64,000 bases of DNA, from positions 1 to 64,000 of the forward strand of contig CALUIK010000014.1 of the NCBI GenBank assembly GCA_944320685.1. The letters run 5' to 3'. Shown in pieces: positions 8,598-17,714 of this stretch. Origin of the DNA: an uncultured Alistipes sp. GTDB lineage: Bacteria; Bacteroidota; Bacteroidia; Bacteroidales; Rikenellaceae. A program made the position numbers and the translations under genes. The stretch's first letter is position 1, and each line of letters starts with the position of its first letter. The notes below the pieces were generated by a model. That model was not told where the DNA came from. It saw nothing but the letters and a program-made list of their open reading frames with translations, and made no database searches.

Positions 8598-8763
8598 ACG
8601 TCACTTTTGCGGACAAAAAGGAATACCGCACCCGACACGTGCCGCGTTTATATATTAAATGTGCGGCGCGACGACCGCACAAAGCAGACAAGAGATCACA
8701 ATCCGCAAGGGGCACGCCCCCGAGGAGGAGACAACATAAGGTTTAACTCTAAATTCGAAGGCT

Positions 8764-9054
8764 ATGAACGTACAGATTCAGTCAGTGAAATTCGATGCAG
8801 GCAAGCAGCTCATCGAGTTCATCGAGAAAAAATTAGCCAAGCTGGACCGCTTTGCCGAGAACGCAATGGGTGCGGACGTCATCCTGAAGCTCGACAAGGA
8901 CAATGAAAAAGGGAACAAGATCGCAGTAATCACGCTCCGCATACCCGGCGGCGACCTGCGCGTAGAGGAGCAGGCCCGCACCTTCGAGGAGGCGATAGAC
9001 AACTCGCTCGACGTGATGAAACGACAGATCGAGAAGGCCAAGGCCCGCATCTGA
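8764..9054 (+). CDS. hpf: Short-form ribosome hibernation promoting factor (HPF/RaiA)
   Basis: The 96-residue protein covers the whole S30AE domain: N-terminal strand NVQIQSVKFDAGKQL, helix IEFIEKKLAKLDRF, then beta strands (VILKLDKDNEKGNKIAVITLRIPGGDL) and a C-terminal helix (FEEAIDNSLDVMKRQIEKAKAR). It binds the 30S decoding site in stationary phase and promotes inactive ribosomes. Being short form, it lacks the C-terminal dimerisation domain of long HPF. It follows the recombinase gene by 166 bases with a terminator downstream. Confidence 0.93.
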   Translation: MNVQIQSVKFDAGKQLIEFIEKKLAKLDRFAENAMGADVILKLDKDNEKGNKIAVITLRIPGGDLRVEEQARTFEEAIDNSLDVMKRQIEKAKARI

Positions 9055-9454
9055 CATATCGCACCGTAGTGCGGAGGGGGGGGGCCTGCAGCGGAGGCGA
9101 CGAAGGCGGCTGGAACAGCAACGCTTACAATACCGGCCGGCCACAGTCAAACCCCCCGACCCCGACAAACAGACTGCCGGCGGAACTCAGGTTCCGCCGG
9201 ATTTTTATTAAATCAGGATATGCAGCAAGTGTTCATTACGGAATAAATGGCCTCGGGAGAGCGGCTATTCCCCTCACGCCGCCCCACCATCGCCCCCGAC
9301 GCCAAGCCGCACGCCGCAGAAGGCCCCGCGCATGAAGCAGCGCCGGCCCCCCGCGCCACTGTGCCACCGCCACGGCTGCCGGATAAAAACGCCATTCCAC
9401 CCGGCACCCCGACCGCGACGCAAGCATGCCGCGCCCTGCGGCACAGGCCTCACG
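9055..9454. other. Non-coding stretch after hpf
   Basis: Apart from the terminator at 9177-9210 I see no gene. The sequence has a run of nine G and facing C-rich tracts (9076-9170) that could pair in RNA. Open frames here are compositionally biased shadows. Confidence 0.4.
9177..9210 (+). terminator. Terminator after hpf
   Basis: A perfect 10-bp stem (9177-9186 with 9191-9200) with a TCAG tetraloop is followed by ATTTTTATT. This is a clear rho-independent terminator for the plus-strand xer/hpf unit. Confidence 0.85.
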
Positions 9455-9502
9455 CAAAAACAAAAAACACTTAACAGTGTGATAAGCACAATGTCAAGTG
9501 TT
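9455..9502 (-). terminator. Terminator of tRNA-Cys
   Basis: On the minus strand, arms 9496-9502 and 9466-9472 pair perfectly (AACACTT / AAGTGTT), with further pairing possible inside the loop and a T-rich run after it. The structure lies just downstream of the tRNA. Confidence 0.55.
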
Positions 9503-9512
9503 CCTGCCTTAG

Positions 9513-9583
9513 AGGTCTGAAGCGGACTCGAACCGCTGTACAAGGTTTTGCAGACCTTTGCCTAGCCACTCGGCCATCAGACC
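9513..9583 (-). tRNA. tRNA-Cys (GCA)
   Basis: On the minus strand the 71-base cloverleaf folds fully: a 7-bp acceptor stem (GGTCTGA with TCAGACC), D arm, anticodon stem AAGGT/ACCTT with loop CTGCAAA (anticodon GCA), and a T arm with TTCGAGT loop. CCA is not encoded, as is common in Bacteroidetes. Confidence 0.95.
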
Positions 9584-10083
9584 ATTAATTCCCGTTCCCT
9601 TCCGTTCCCCGTCCCTCGGATACGCCCCTTTCGCACTCTGCCGGAAGCCTTTTACGGCGGCCGCGCAGGCCTATCGCGCGCATTTTCGGGATGTTCGGCC
9701 TGCAAATATACAAAAAATTATATATCCGCCAAAACTTCGACAAATCTTTGGCTCTTTTTCGGAAAAAATATTACCTTTACTCGACCGTACGGCCTGACAA
9801 CGGAGGCACGCACCCACGGAAAGGCATGCGTCGCAGCCGTGCAAATCCGCCGCAAGCCGCAGCAAAAAAGAGTAGCCGCGGCGCAAGGATGAGGGGCGGG
9901 CGCAAGGAACCCGCCGACGCACGTAGCCGCCGACGCACTGGCGAGAGAAGCAGGAAGGGCTCCGCACGGAACCACAGCGCACTGGAGAGAGAGACTGCCC
10001 TTACCCGCGGCAACAGGACGCAGGCAGCGGCGTGTGAGTAAGATATACGGTCCCGAAAACAAATCGGGAAACCTGCACGACAG
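9584..10083. other. Long leader region upstream of dprA
   Basis: Five hundred bases lie between tRNA-Cys and dprA. The only supported item is the promoter at 9747-9779. That leaves about 300 bases of leader before the dprA start, rich in Arg/Ala/Lys codons in one frame but with no recognisable protein. It may simply be spacer or an untranslated leader. Confidence 0.4.
9747..9779 (+). promoter_or_regulatory. Candidate promoter for the dprA operon
   Basis: TTTG (9747-9750), 21 bases and TACCTTTA (9772-9779) differ from the Bacteroidetes consensus by one base. It is about 300 bases upstream of dprA. Confidence 0.5.
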
Positions 10084-11175
10084 ATGACCATACACGACAT
10101 AGCCATATCGTTCGTACCGGCACTCGGGCCCAAGGGTGCGGCGCACCTTATCGAATGTTTCGGTTCGGCCGAGGCCGTATATGGCGCTACGGCCGCAGAT
10201 CTCGTCGAACGCGCCGAACTGAACGGGCGCATAGCCCGCGCCATCGCCGCAAAGGCGGGCATGCGCGAAGCCGAACGCGAGGAGGAATACTGCCGCCGCA
10301 ACGGCATCACCCCCGTAGGCGTCTCCGACAAGGAGTACCCACCGCTGATGCGGCTCACGCCCGACCACCCGGCCGTGCTGTATGTCCGCGGCGACGCCGG
10401 CGCCATGTCGCGCCAAGCCATAGCCTTCGTCGGTACGCGTACAATGTCGGCATACGGCCAAAGCATGTGCGACAGCCTCATCGAGGGACTTGCGCACATG
10501 GTGCCCGACACGGCCATCGTGAGCGGTCTGGCCTTCGGCATCGATTCAGCGTCCCACCGCGCCGCCCTCGCCACAGGGATGGTCACCGTCGCCTTCGTCG
10601 CCAACGCCCTGCCGCAGGTGACACCGCCGGCACACGAGCGGCTCGCCGAACAGATCGTCGCCGCGGGCGGTGCCATAGCATCCGAGGTGAGCTCGCAGTC
10701 GTGCCAGAACGGACGCCTGTACATCCCGCGCAACCGCCTAATAGCCGCCATGTCGGCAGCCACGGTCGTGGTCGAGTCGCCCGATTCGGGAGGGTCGCTC
10801 ACGACAGCGGCCTTCGCCGACGGCTACGGCCGCACGGTGCTGGCGGTGCCCGGACGCGCTACAGACACGCGCTCGCGCGGCGTCAACGCCCTGATCCGCA
10901 ACCGCAAAGCGGCATTGGTCACCTCGGCCGAAGATATTGCGGCGGAGCTGATGTGGGACCTCGGCACAATCCCCGAAGCCCCGCAGCGCAAACGGCTGCC
11001 GCTGACGGATGACGAGCGGCGCCTGCTCGACCTCTTCGGGGATGACCCCGTCGCAACGGAGACGCTGCAGGAGGCAAGCGGCCTCGAAACGGGCGCACTG
11101 TCGCTGCTGCTGATGAACCTCGAACTGTCGGGAGCCGTGCGGCGCATGCCGGGGAAACGCTACATAAAGATATGA
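10084..11175 (+). CDS. dprA: DNA-processing protein DprA
   Basis: The 363-residue protein has the DprA/Smf order: an N-terminal SAM/HhH-like region (about 1-70), a Rossmann-like core (AFVGTRTMSAYGQ, SGLAFGIDSASHRAAL, NRLIAAMSAATVVVESPDSGGSLTTAAFA, given as separate core motifs) and a C-terminal winged-helix DML1-like domain (about 300-363, RRLLDLFGDDPV). DprA loads RecA on incoming single-stranded DNA during natural transformation. It is the first gene of a tight cluster; the next gene starts 5 bases after its stop. Confidence 0.93.
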   Translation: MTIHDIAISFVPALGPKGAAHLIECFGSAEAVYGATAADLVERAELNGRIARAIAAKAGMREAEREEEYCRRNGITPVGVSDKEYPPLMRLTPDHPAVLYVRGDAGAMSRQAIAFVGTRTMSAYGQSMCDSLIEGLAHMVPDTAIVSGLAFGIDSASHRAALATGMVTVAFVANALPQVTPPAHERLAEQIVAAGGAIASEVSSQSCQNGRLYIPRNRLIAAMSAATVVVESPDSGGSLTTAAFADGYGRTVLAVPGRATDTRSRGVNALIRNRKAALVTSAEDIAAELMWDLGTIPEAPQRKRLPLTDDERRLLDLFGDDPVATETLQEASGLETGALSLLLMNLELSGAVRRMPGKRYIKI

Positions 11176-11179
11176 CACC

Positions 11180-12586
11180 ATGATCGACGACAAACCGACA
11201 GATGACCGCAGGGATAACGGCGGCACCCCCGCCGACGTACCGCCGCAGGAGAGAGGGCAGGGGCGGCACGGACCGTCCGAAAGGCCGGAGCCGGAGCAGA
11301 CGGAGGAACCGGAGCCGCCGGCGCGGCAAATGTCGTCCGTAACGTCCAATGGCGTGCCGGGCGGCGGATTCCAAGGGGCCCCGGAAACTCCACGCGGGAA
11401 AAAACATGCCGTACGAGGGTTCATGCGCAGGTTCAAGGGGGTGGCCGCAAGCATCGCCGCAGGAGCTGCCATCGCTGCGGCGATGGCGGCAAGCGTCGCC
11501 GCCTCGCCCCCGCTGCGCGACTTCTTCGCGGAGCGGATGACACAGAACGGCATCGGCATATTCATGGCATACTGGGTGGCGGGTATGCTGATCCTCATTG
11601 CCGTCATATACGTCCAGATAATAATACACGAGGGCGGTCATCTCGTGTGCGGCCTCGCCACAGGCTACCGCTTCGTCTCGTTCCGTGTGGCCAGCATCAT
11701 ACTCTACCGCGACGGAGGAAGGCTGCGCGCAGGGCGCTTCTCCATAGCGGGTACAGGCGGGCAATGTCTCCTCGAACCCCCGACGGACGAGGCGGCCGAC
11801 GCCGAACGCATGCCGTACCTCGCGTACTGCATGGGCGGCACAGCGGCCAACATGGCGGCGGCCGTTGCCGCCGCCGCGATCATGGCCGCAGGCATACAGG
11901 GCGTTGCCGCGGCTTTCACGGCCTCGATGTTCGTCTTAACAGGCATCGTCATGGCCGCCATGAACGGCATCCCGATGCGCGCGGGAGGAATCCCCAACGA
12001 CGGCTACAACGCCCGCACCATGGCGCGCAGGCGCAATATGCGGCGCATGCTGTGGGTACAGCTCAAGGTCAACGCCCAATATTCGCGGGGAAGACTGCTG
12101 CGCGAGATGCCCGACGAGTGGTTTTCGATACCCGAAGGAGAAGACCTCGCAAACCCGATGTACACCACGGTGGCGATGTTCGACGTATGGCGGCGGATAG
12201 AACGCCGCGACTTCACGGCGGCAGACGCGCTGCTGCGGCGCCTGCATGCCCGGGACAGCCGCATGATAGAACTTTTCCGCCTCGAAATCACGGGCGACCG
12301 CATGTTCACGGCAGCGATGCTCCGCCGCCCCAAGCGCGAGATACGGCGCATCCTCACCGAAAGTGCGGCCCGATACCTCGCCGCGGACGCCCCGTACAAC
12401 ATAAGCCATGCGCTGGAGCTATACGCATGGGAACGTTTCGTCGAGGGAGACGCAGCCAAGGCCGCGGCCCGCGCCGAGACCATACGCCGCGTCCTGCCGC
12501 GCCACCACGCCCGCGGCGAAGCGGCCGACTGCGCCGACCTGCTGGCATGGATGGAGACCTTAGCCGACGATTATCTATGCGACTGA
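11180..12586 (+). CDS. Membrane zinc metalloprotease-like protein (M50-like HExxH)
   Basis: The 468-residue protein opens with about 75 hydrophilic Pro/Glu-rich residues, then hydrophobic segments at about 85-105 and 120-145. The motif IIIHEGGHLVCGLA (HExxH) in a membrane helix is followed by further transmembrane segments (about 215-260) and GGIPNDGYNA, which resembles the M50 NxxPDG third zinc-ligand region. The C-terminal 180 residues are soluble and helical, possibly repeat-like. I infer an intramembrane or membrane-embedded peptidase. The substrate is unknown. It lies between dprA and tatD and overlaps tatD by 10 bases. Confidence 0.6.
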   Translation: MIDDKPTDDRRDNGGTPADVPPQERGQGRHGPSERPEPEQTEEPEPPARQMSSVTSNGVPGGGFQGAPETPRGKKHAVRGFMRRFKGVAASIAAGAAIAAAMAASVAASPPLRDFFAERMTQNGIGIFMAYWVAGMLILIAVIYVQIIIHEGGHLVCGLATGYRFVSFRVASIILYRDGGRLRAGRFSIAGTGGQCLLEPPTDEAADAERMPYLAYCMGGTAANMAAAVAAAAIMAAGIQGVAAAFTASMFVLTGIVMAAMNGIPMRAGGIPNDGYNARTMARRRNMRRMLWVQLKVNAQYSRGRLLREMPDEWFSIPEGEDLANPMYTTVAMFDVWRRIERRDFTAADALLRRLHARDSRMIELFRLEITGDRMFTAAMLRRPKREIRRILTESAARYLAADAPYNISHALELYAWERFVEGDAAKAAARAETIRRVLPRHHARGEAADCADLLAWMETLADDYLCD

Positions 12587-13413
12587 CGGACACCCACTCG
12601 CACCTCTACGCCGAAGAGTTCGACGACGACCGCGCCGAAGCGCTGCAACGCGCCCGCGACGCCGGCGTCGTACGGCTCCTGCTGCCCGCCATCGACTCCC
12701 TCTCGCACGAGAGGCTCTTCGCGCTGGCCGCGGCCGCGCCCGACATGTGCAGACCCATGATGGGACTGCACCCCACATCCGTCAACGACAACCCCCGCTG
12801 GCGCGAGGAACTCGCCACGGTAGAGCACCGTCTGACGCACCCGCCGCACGGCATGCGCTTCTGCGCCGTGGGAGAGATCGGCCTCGACTATTACTGGAGC
12901 CGCGGCTCCGTAACCGAGCAGCGCGAGGCTTTCGTGGCGCAGTGCCGTCTGGCGGCAAGGCTCGACATGCCCGTAGCCATACACACGCGTGCCGCGTGGG
13001 AGGACATGTGCGACATACTCGAAGCGGAGTGCGCCGCGGCCGCAGCGCGCGGAGAGCGGTTGCGGGGCGTATTGCACGCCTTTTCGGAGGATGCCGCCAC
13101 ATACCGGCGCCTGCGCCGCTGCGGCGAGTGGCTCTTCGGCATCGGGGGTGTCGTCACGTTCAAGAAGAGCGCCGTCGCAGCCGCCGTGGCCGAGATACCG
13201 CTCGAACACATTGTGCTGGAGACCGACTGCCCCTACCTGACCCCCGTACCCCATCGCGGCGAGCGCAACGAGTCGGCATACGTGCGTTACGTATGCGAAA
13301 AGGTCGCCCAGATCAAGGGCATAAGCCCCGAAGAGGCGGCCGCCGCGACAACGGCAAACGCCGAGTGCATGTTCGGCACGGGCGGGAACGGAAGCACCCC
13401 GGCAACGCGATAA
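12577..13413 (+). CDS. tatD: TatD family metal-dependent deoxyribonuclease
   Basis: The 278-residue protein starts at 12577 (MRLTDTHSHLYAEEFD), overlapping the previous gene. TatD motifs are all present: THSHL metal ligands, GLHPTSV, GEIGLDYYW, the IHTRAAWED and VLHAFSED histidines, and the C-terminal LETDCPYLTPVPHRGERNE. TatD enzymes are Mg-dependent 3'-5' exonucleases of the amidohydrolase superfamily. The pairing with dprA may reflect DNA processing, but this is only context. Confidence 0.92.
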   Translation: MRLTDTHSHLYAEEFDDDRAEALQRARDAGVVRLLLPAIDSLSHERLFALAAAAPDMCRPMMGLHPTSVNDNPRWREELATVEHRLTHPPHGMRFCAVGEIGLDYYWSRGSVTEQREAFVAQCRLAARLDMPVAIHTRAAWEDMCDILEAECAAAAARGERLRGVLHAFSEDAATYRRLRRCGEWLFGIGGVVTFKKSAVAAAVAEIPLEHIVLETDCPYLTPVPHRGERNESAYVRYVCEKVAQIKGISPEEAAAATTANAECMFGTGGNGSTPATR

Positions 13414-13423
13414 TACGGACAAT

Positions 13424-13765
13424 ATGAAACGCATACGAATCACTGTCATACGCAAGGCCTGTTACCACGACCTGATCGAGCGTTACGAGAACCCGATCGA
13501 GCACGCCTGCGACATGCACGAGGGGCAGACATTCATCGCCGAGGGGTGGCAGAAGCCCGCAGGGCTCTGCGAGAGCGCATGGCAGACCCTCTCTCCCTTC
13601 GTCATGACGCTCGCGCACGGCGGCCGCGGCATTTACGACGGCTGGATGAAGGACCCCGCCTCGGCCATGATCTCGTGCAACGACGGCTTCCGCCCCGTGA
13701 GCTTTCTGGTGGAGGCGCTCGACGAAACCGCCATCGGAGAGCCGCCATGTCCGCAGGGGGAGTGA
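13424..13765 (+). CDS. TIGR04076-like small conserved protein
   Basis: The 113-residue protein resembles the TIGR04076 family: an N-terminal RITVIRKACYHDLIERY, a conserved Cys before HEGQTF, a second Cys in GLCESAWQTL and a third in SCNDGFRPVSF. The spaced cysteines could bind metal, but the function of the family is not known. It lies 10 bases after tatD and 55 before the asparaginase, on the same strand. Confidence 0.65.
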   Translation: MKRIRITVIRKACYHDLIERYENPIEHACDMHEGQTFIAEGWQKPAGLCESAWQTLSPFVMTLAHGGRGIYDGWMKDPASAMISCNDGFRPVSFLVEALDETAIGEPPCPQGE

Positions 13766-13820
13766 ACAGGCATTGCGGCATAAAGGCGGAAAACACACAC
13801 GGACAGAACAATACGCACAT

Positions 13821-14870
13821 ATGGAAGTCACATCGGAAACCATGAGATCCTCGATTCTGATAATCTACACGGGCGGCACCATAGGCATGCAGACCGATGC
13901 CGCCACGGGGGCGCTGGCGCCCTTCGACTTCGGCGGCATATACGAGGAGTTCCCCTCGCTGCGGCGCCTCAACGTCGACATCGACGTGCACACCATGCCG
14001 CAGATCATCGACTCGTCGAACGTGCGCCCCGAAGACTGGAGCGACATGGCCGCCGTCATAAGCGAAAACTACGACCGCTACGACGGGTTCGTCATATTGC
14101 ACGGCACCGACACCATGTCGTACAGCGCTTCGGCACTCAGCTTCATGCTGGAGAATCTGGCCAAGCCCGTAGTCTTCACCGGCAGCCAGATCCCGATCGG
14201 CGTACTGCGCACCGACGGCCGCGAGAACCTCATCACGGCCATCGAGATAGCCGGCGCCAAGATCGACGGCCGCCCCGTGGTGCCGGAGGTGTCGCTGCTC
14301 TTCCAGAACCGCCTCTACCGCGGCAACCGAACCCACAAATGCAGCGCCGGCGAACTCGACGCCTTCCGCTCGTACAACTACCCCCTGCTGGCAGAGGTCG
14401 GCGTGAAGATAGCCTACAACTTCGCCGCCATAGCCCCCGCTCCGCCCGTGGTGGAACCGCTGCGCGTGGCCGCCATGTCGAGCGAGGGAGTGGCCATCGT
14501 CAAACTGTTCCCGGGTATCGGCGAGGCGATGCTGCGCGCCATGCTCTCGGCCGAAGGGCTGCAGGGCGTGGTCCTCGAGACATACGGCGCGGGCAACGCC
14601 CCCACGAGCGAGTGGTTCCTGCGTCTGATGCGACAGACGGTCGAGCGCGGCGTCACCGTCCTCAACGTCACGCAGTGCGACAGCGGGTCGGTCGAAATGC
14701 AACTCTACGAGACGGGACAGCAGCTACGCGCCGCGGGCGTCATCTCGGGGTACGACATCACCACTGAGGCCGCCGTCACCAAATTGATGTACGTCATGGG
14801 CAAGAATCTCACGCCGAACTACCGCTACGAACTCATGGCACGCCCCGTAAAGGGAGAATTTACTTTGTAA
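13821..14870 (+). CDS. ansA: Type I L-asparaginase
   Basis: The start at 13821 gives 349 residues; the longer frame adds a non-conserved polar leader. The first catalytic Thr is in IIYTGGTIGM (about residue 20) and the second in ILHGTDTMSYSASAL (about residue 95), followed by FTGSQIPIG. The lack of a signal peptide indicates the cytoplasmic type I enzyme, which hydrolyses asparagine to aspartate and ammonia. It ends the dprA-tatD cluster. Confidence 0.92.
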   Translation: MEVTSETMRSSILIIYTGGTIGMQTDAATGALAPFDFGGIYEEFPSLRRLNVDIDVHTMPQIIDSSNVRPEDWSDMAAVISENYDRYDGFVILHGTDTMSYSASALSFMLENLAKPVVFTGSQIPIGVLRTDGRENLITAIEIAGAKIDGRPVVPEVSLLFQNRLYRGNRTHKCSAGELDAFRSYNYPLLAEVGVKIAYNFAAIAPAPPVVEPLRVAAMSSEGVAIVKLFPGIGEAMLRAMLSAEGLQGVVLETYGAGNAPTSEWFLRLMRQTVERGVTVLNVTQCDSGSVEMQLYETGQQLRAAGVISGYDITTEAAVTKLMYVMGKNLTPNYRYELMARPVKGEFTL

Positions 14871-14876
14871 CGGGGG

Positions 14877-14907
14877 TTGCGCAGATAAAAAATAATTCGT
14901 ATATTTC
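14877..14907 (+). promoter_or_regulatory. Candidate promoter for the exbB-exbD operon
   Basis: TTG (14877-14879), 20 bases and TATATTTC (14900-14907) lie about 250 bases upstream of the exbB-like gene in an AT-richer spacer. One mismatch to the -7 consensus. Confidence 0.45.
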
Positions 14908-15157
14908 GGCTCGTAAAGTGTGCGAAAAACGCGCGCTTGCGGCGCGGAGACCGTCGCTGGGAACACAACAGGCTGATTGCTACGCAGTTGGCAGACAGGG
15001 GCAAACGGGATATTCCCTACGCCCGATCCTGCTGCCGCGGCATTGAAAGCCCCCGCGGAGTGTCTCGTGCACAGACTAAAAGCGGACATAATGAATTTTT
15101 AATAACATAAAACTAACAAACAAATAACAGAACACTAAATTTTATTCAAACACAACT

Positions 15158-15895
15158 ATGAAAAAATTCTTTATGATTTTGTCAGTTGCCGTAGCTTCAC
15201 TCGGCACTGTAAGCGCGTTCGCACAGGAGGCTGCCGTAAATGCGGAGACTGATCTCGCCGGCGAGACCATGCACCAAGTTCTGATGCAGAAGTTCCTCGA
15301 GGGTGGTTGGGCATGGATGCTCCCGATCCTCGTCTGCTTGATTATCGGTCTTGCGATAGCTATCGAGCGTATCCTGTTCCTCACCTTCTCGAACATCAAC
15401 TCAAAGAAGTTCATCGCCAAGGTCGAGGACGCCCTCAACAAGAACGGCATAGAGGCTGCCAAGGAGGTTTGCCGCAACACCAAGGGCCCCATCGCCTCGA
15501 TCTACTATCAGGGTCTGGACCGCTACGATCAGGGTCTCGACGCAGTAGAGAAGGCTGTCGTATCGTACGGCTCGGTTCAGACGGGCCAGATGGAGTCGGG
15601 TCTGTCGTGGATCGGCCTGTTCATCGCCCTCTCGCCCATGTTGGGATTCATGGGTACCGTGGTCGGCATGATCGACGCATTCGACCAGATTCAGGCTGCG
15701 GGCGATATCTCTCCGACGCTGGTTGCCGGCGGTATCAAGGTCGCCCTTCTTACCACCCTGCTGGGTCTTATCTCTGCCGTGATTCTGCAGCTGTTCTACA
15801 ACTACATCGTATCTAAGATCGACACGCTCGTTAACGACATGGAGGACTCGTCAATCACTCTGATGGATATCCTCACTGTTTACAGCAAGAAATAA
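15158..15895 (+). CDS. exbB: MotA/TolQ/ExbB family proton channel protein
   Basis: The 245-residue protein has an N-terminal hydrophobic signal-like segment ending SAFAQ, a TM helix at about 45-70 (WMLPILVCLIIGLAIAIERI), a cytoplasmic loop (KNGIEAAKEVCRNTKGPIASI) and the two C-terminal TM helices of the family, with GLFIALSPMLGFMGTVVGMI (the conserved TVxGM segment) and VALLTTLLGLISAVILQLFYN. It forms the pentameric channel that energises TonB. It heads a four-gene operon with two ExbD-like genes. Confidence 0.92.
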   Translation: MKKFFMILSVAVASLGTVSAFAQEAAVNAETDLAGETMHQVLMQKFLEGGWAWMLPILVCLIIGLAIAIERILFLTFSNINSKKFIAKVEDALNKNGIEAAKEVCRNTKGPIASIYYQGLDRYDQGLDAVEKAVVSYGSVQTGQMESGLSWIGLFIALSPMLGFMGTVVGMIDAFDQIQAAGDISPTLVAGGIKVALLTTLLGLISAVILQLFYNYIVSKIDTLVNDMEDSSITLMDILTVYSKK

Positions 15896-15919
15896 TTTGA
15901 TCTTATAAGACTTATTGCA

Positions 15920-16360
15920 ATGGATAAAATATTTAGAACGTTATTGATAGCCATAATGGGTATTTCGGCGGTGCTCATCCTGTGGGCCATATTCGCCACA
16001 CCGGAAGGTACCATGGTTGCCGCTGAAGCCCCGGTAATCGGCTACAATATGATATGGGGCTACATATTGTTGGCCGTGGCAATCGTCTGCTGCCTGTTCA
16101 GCGCCATATGGAGCATGGTTCAGAACCCGAAGGGAATGAAGGTTGCCGGTCTGTCTATCGCCGCCATCGTGGTGATTGTAGTGGTTTCGGCCATCATCGC
16201 ATCGGGTCACGATATCCAGATCCCCGACGTGCAGAACAACTCGTACTTTGATCGCGGTCCTACCGTGCTCACCGATGCGAGCATTCTGATCACCTACGTC
16301 GCACTGGGTGCCGCAATCCTTGCCGCGATATATTCGGCCGTTTCGGACTCTTTAAAATAA
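15920..16360 (+). CDS. Four-helix membrane protein of the exb operon
   Basis: The 146-residue protein has four predicted TM segments (about 5-25, 45-65, 75-95 and 120-140) and little soluble sequence. Its family has no assigned function. Its place between exbB and exbD, 24 bases after one and 6 before the other, points to an accessory role in the TonB-energising complex, as seen for similar genes in other Bacteroidetes. Confidence 0.75.
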   Translation: MDKIFRTLLIAIMGISAVLILWAIFATPEGTMVAAEAPVIGYNMIWGYILLAVAIVCCLFSAIWSMVQNPKGMKVAGLSIAAIVVIVVVSAIIASGHDIQIPDVQNNSYFDRGPTVLTDASILITYVALGAAILAAIYSAVSDSLK

Positions 16361-16366
16361 AAACAA

Positions 16367-16963
16367 ATGCCAACCAACAAAAGAAAAATACAAGAGATCA
16401 ACGCAGGCTCAATGGCCGACATCTCGTTCCTGCTGCTGATATTCTTCCTCGTCGCCACGACGATGAATGTCGACACGGGTCTTATGCGAGTGCTTCCTCC
16501 CATGCCCCCCGAGGATCAGGAGGTGCAGGATCAGAAGGTCAAAGAGCGCAACTTGTTGCTGGTCTTTGTGAGTGCGAGCGGTAACATCATGGCAGGCGAC
16601 GAGAACATGGACATCCACGGCATCAAAGACAAGGCCAAGGATTTCATCCTCAACACCTACGATGATGAGAACCTCCCCGAAAAGGAGGATCAGGAGTTCG
16701 AACTTCCGGATGGCAGCAAGTGGACCTACCCCGTCAGCAAGGGCGTCGTTTCCCTGCAGACTGCGCGTGATACCAACTATGACATCTACCTCATGGTGCA
16801 GAACGAGCTTACCCGCGCCTTCAACGAAATACGCGATGAAGTCGCAATGGAGAAGTTCGGGGCCAAGCTTATAGACCTTCCCGAGGAAGAGCGCAATGTA
16901 ATAACCAAGGCGATACCTCTGGCCATTTCGGAGGCGGAACCGCGTAAAGCAATAAAGAAGTAG
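16367..16963 (+). CDS. exbD: ExbD/TolR family protein (first copy)
   Basis: The 198-residue protein has the ExbD topology: a short cytoplasmic N-terminus, one TM helix with the functional acidic residue (MADISFLLLIFFLVATTM, Asp about residue 18), then a periplasmic domain. This copy has a long periplasmic part with an internal insertion around 90-140. It couples proton flow through ExbB to TonB movement. Confidence 0.88.
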   Translation: MPTNKRKIQEINAGSMADISFLLLIFFLVATTMNVDTGLMRVLPPMPPEDQEVQDQKVKERNLLLVFVSASGNIMAGDENMDIHGIKDKAKDFILNTYDDENLPEKEDQEFELPDGSKWTYPVSKGVVSLQTARDTNYDIYLMVQNELTRAFNEIRDEVAMEKFGAKLIDLPEEERNVITKAIPLAISEAEPRKAIKK

Positions 16964-16964
16964 T

Positions 16965-17438
16965 ATGGCAGTAATGAAAAAGAAGGGCAACAAGGAATTG
17001 CCCCCGATTTCGACGGCGTCGCTCCCTGACGTCATCTTTATGGTCCTCTTCTTCTTTATGGTGTCTACCTCGATGCGCGATCAGGAGCTTCTGGTACGTT
17101 TCAGGCTCCCCGACGCCTCGGAGGTGCAGAAACTCGAGAAGAAGTCGCTCGTCAGCTATATCAACATAGGCCAGCCGACCCCTATCATGCAGGCGAAGTA
17201 CGGTACTGCCACCCAGATACAGCTGAACGATTCGTACAAGACAACCAAGGACATTCTGGACTTCATCGCTGCAGAGCGTGACCAGTTGAGCGAGGCAGAG
17301 CGCGCGCAGATGACCGTATGCCTCAAGATCGACGAAAATACCAAGATGGGTATCGTGACCGACGTAAAGCAGGAGCTCCGTCGCGCAAACGCCCTGAAGA
17401 TATCTTACGCCGCATCGAAGTCTTTGGGCTACGAATAG
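16965..17438 (+). CDS. exbD: ExbD/TolR family protein (second copy)
   Basis: The 157-residue protein starts one base after the previous stop codon. Its TM helix contains the conserved Asp (SLPDVIFMVLFFFMV), followed by a compact periplasmic domain. Two diverged ExbD copies behind one ExbB are usual in Bacteroidetes and suggest a mixed ExbD dimer in the channel pore. Confidence 0.9.
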   Translation: MAVMKKKGNKELPPISTASLPDVIFMVLFFFMVSTSMRDQELLVRFRLPDASEVQKLEKKSLVSYINIGQPTPIMQAKYGTATQIQLNDSYKTTKDILDFIAAERDQLSEAERAQMTVCLKIDENTKMGIVTDVKQELRRANALKISYAASKSLGYE

Positions 17439-17460
17439 TCTGAAGCGAACAATATCCGAA

Positions 17461-17500
17461 AAAAGAGAGGTGTCTCCGCTATGGGACACCTCTCTTTTTA
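17461..17500 (+). terminator. Terminator of the exb operon
   Basis: A perfect 13-bp inverted repeat (17462-17474 with 17485-17497) is followed by a T run. Strong rho-independent terminator. Confidence 0.9.
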
Positions 17501-17714
17501 TGCTTTCCTATATCATGCCTGCTGAAGGATGACTGCGCAGGGGTAACTGCACAATGTACGACGGCATCGACGGCAACACAAGACAAATAGCATGCATACG
17601 AAACAAGCAAGCGGCCGTCCGACGCCGCGGGCGGCTATAGACTGAAATGAGCGCATATAATAAAAGGTGTGCGCGCGGCGACACCGCATGGGTCGGCAGC
17701 GGTACAAGCCCCCG

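Noticed and set aside
9691..10041. A basic 116-residue frame upstream of dprA
   Set aside because: Its composition follows the GC-rich leader, it has no conserved motif and its start precedes the likely promoter. Kept only as a long leader.
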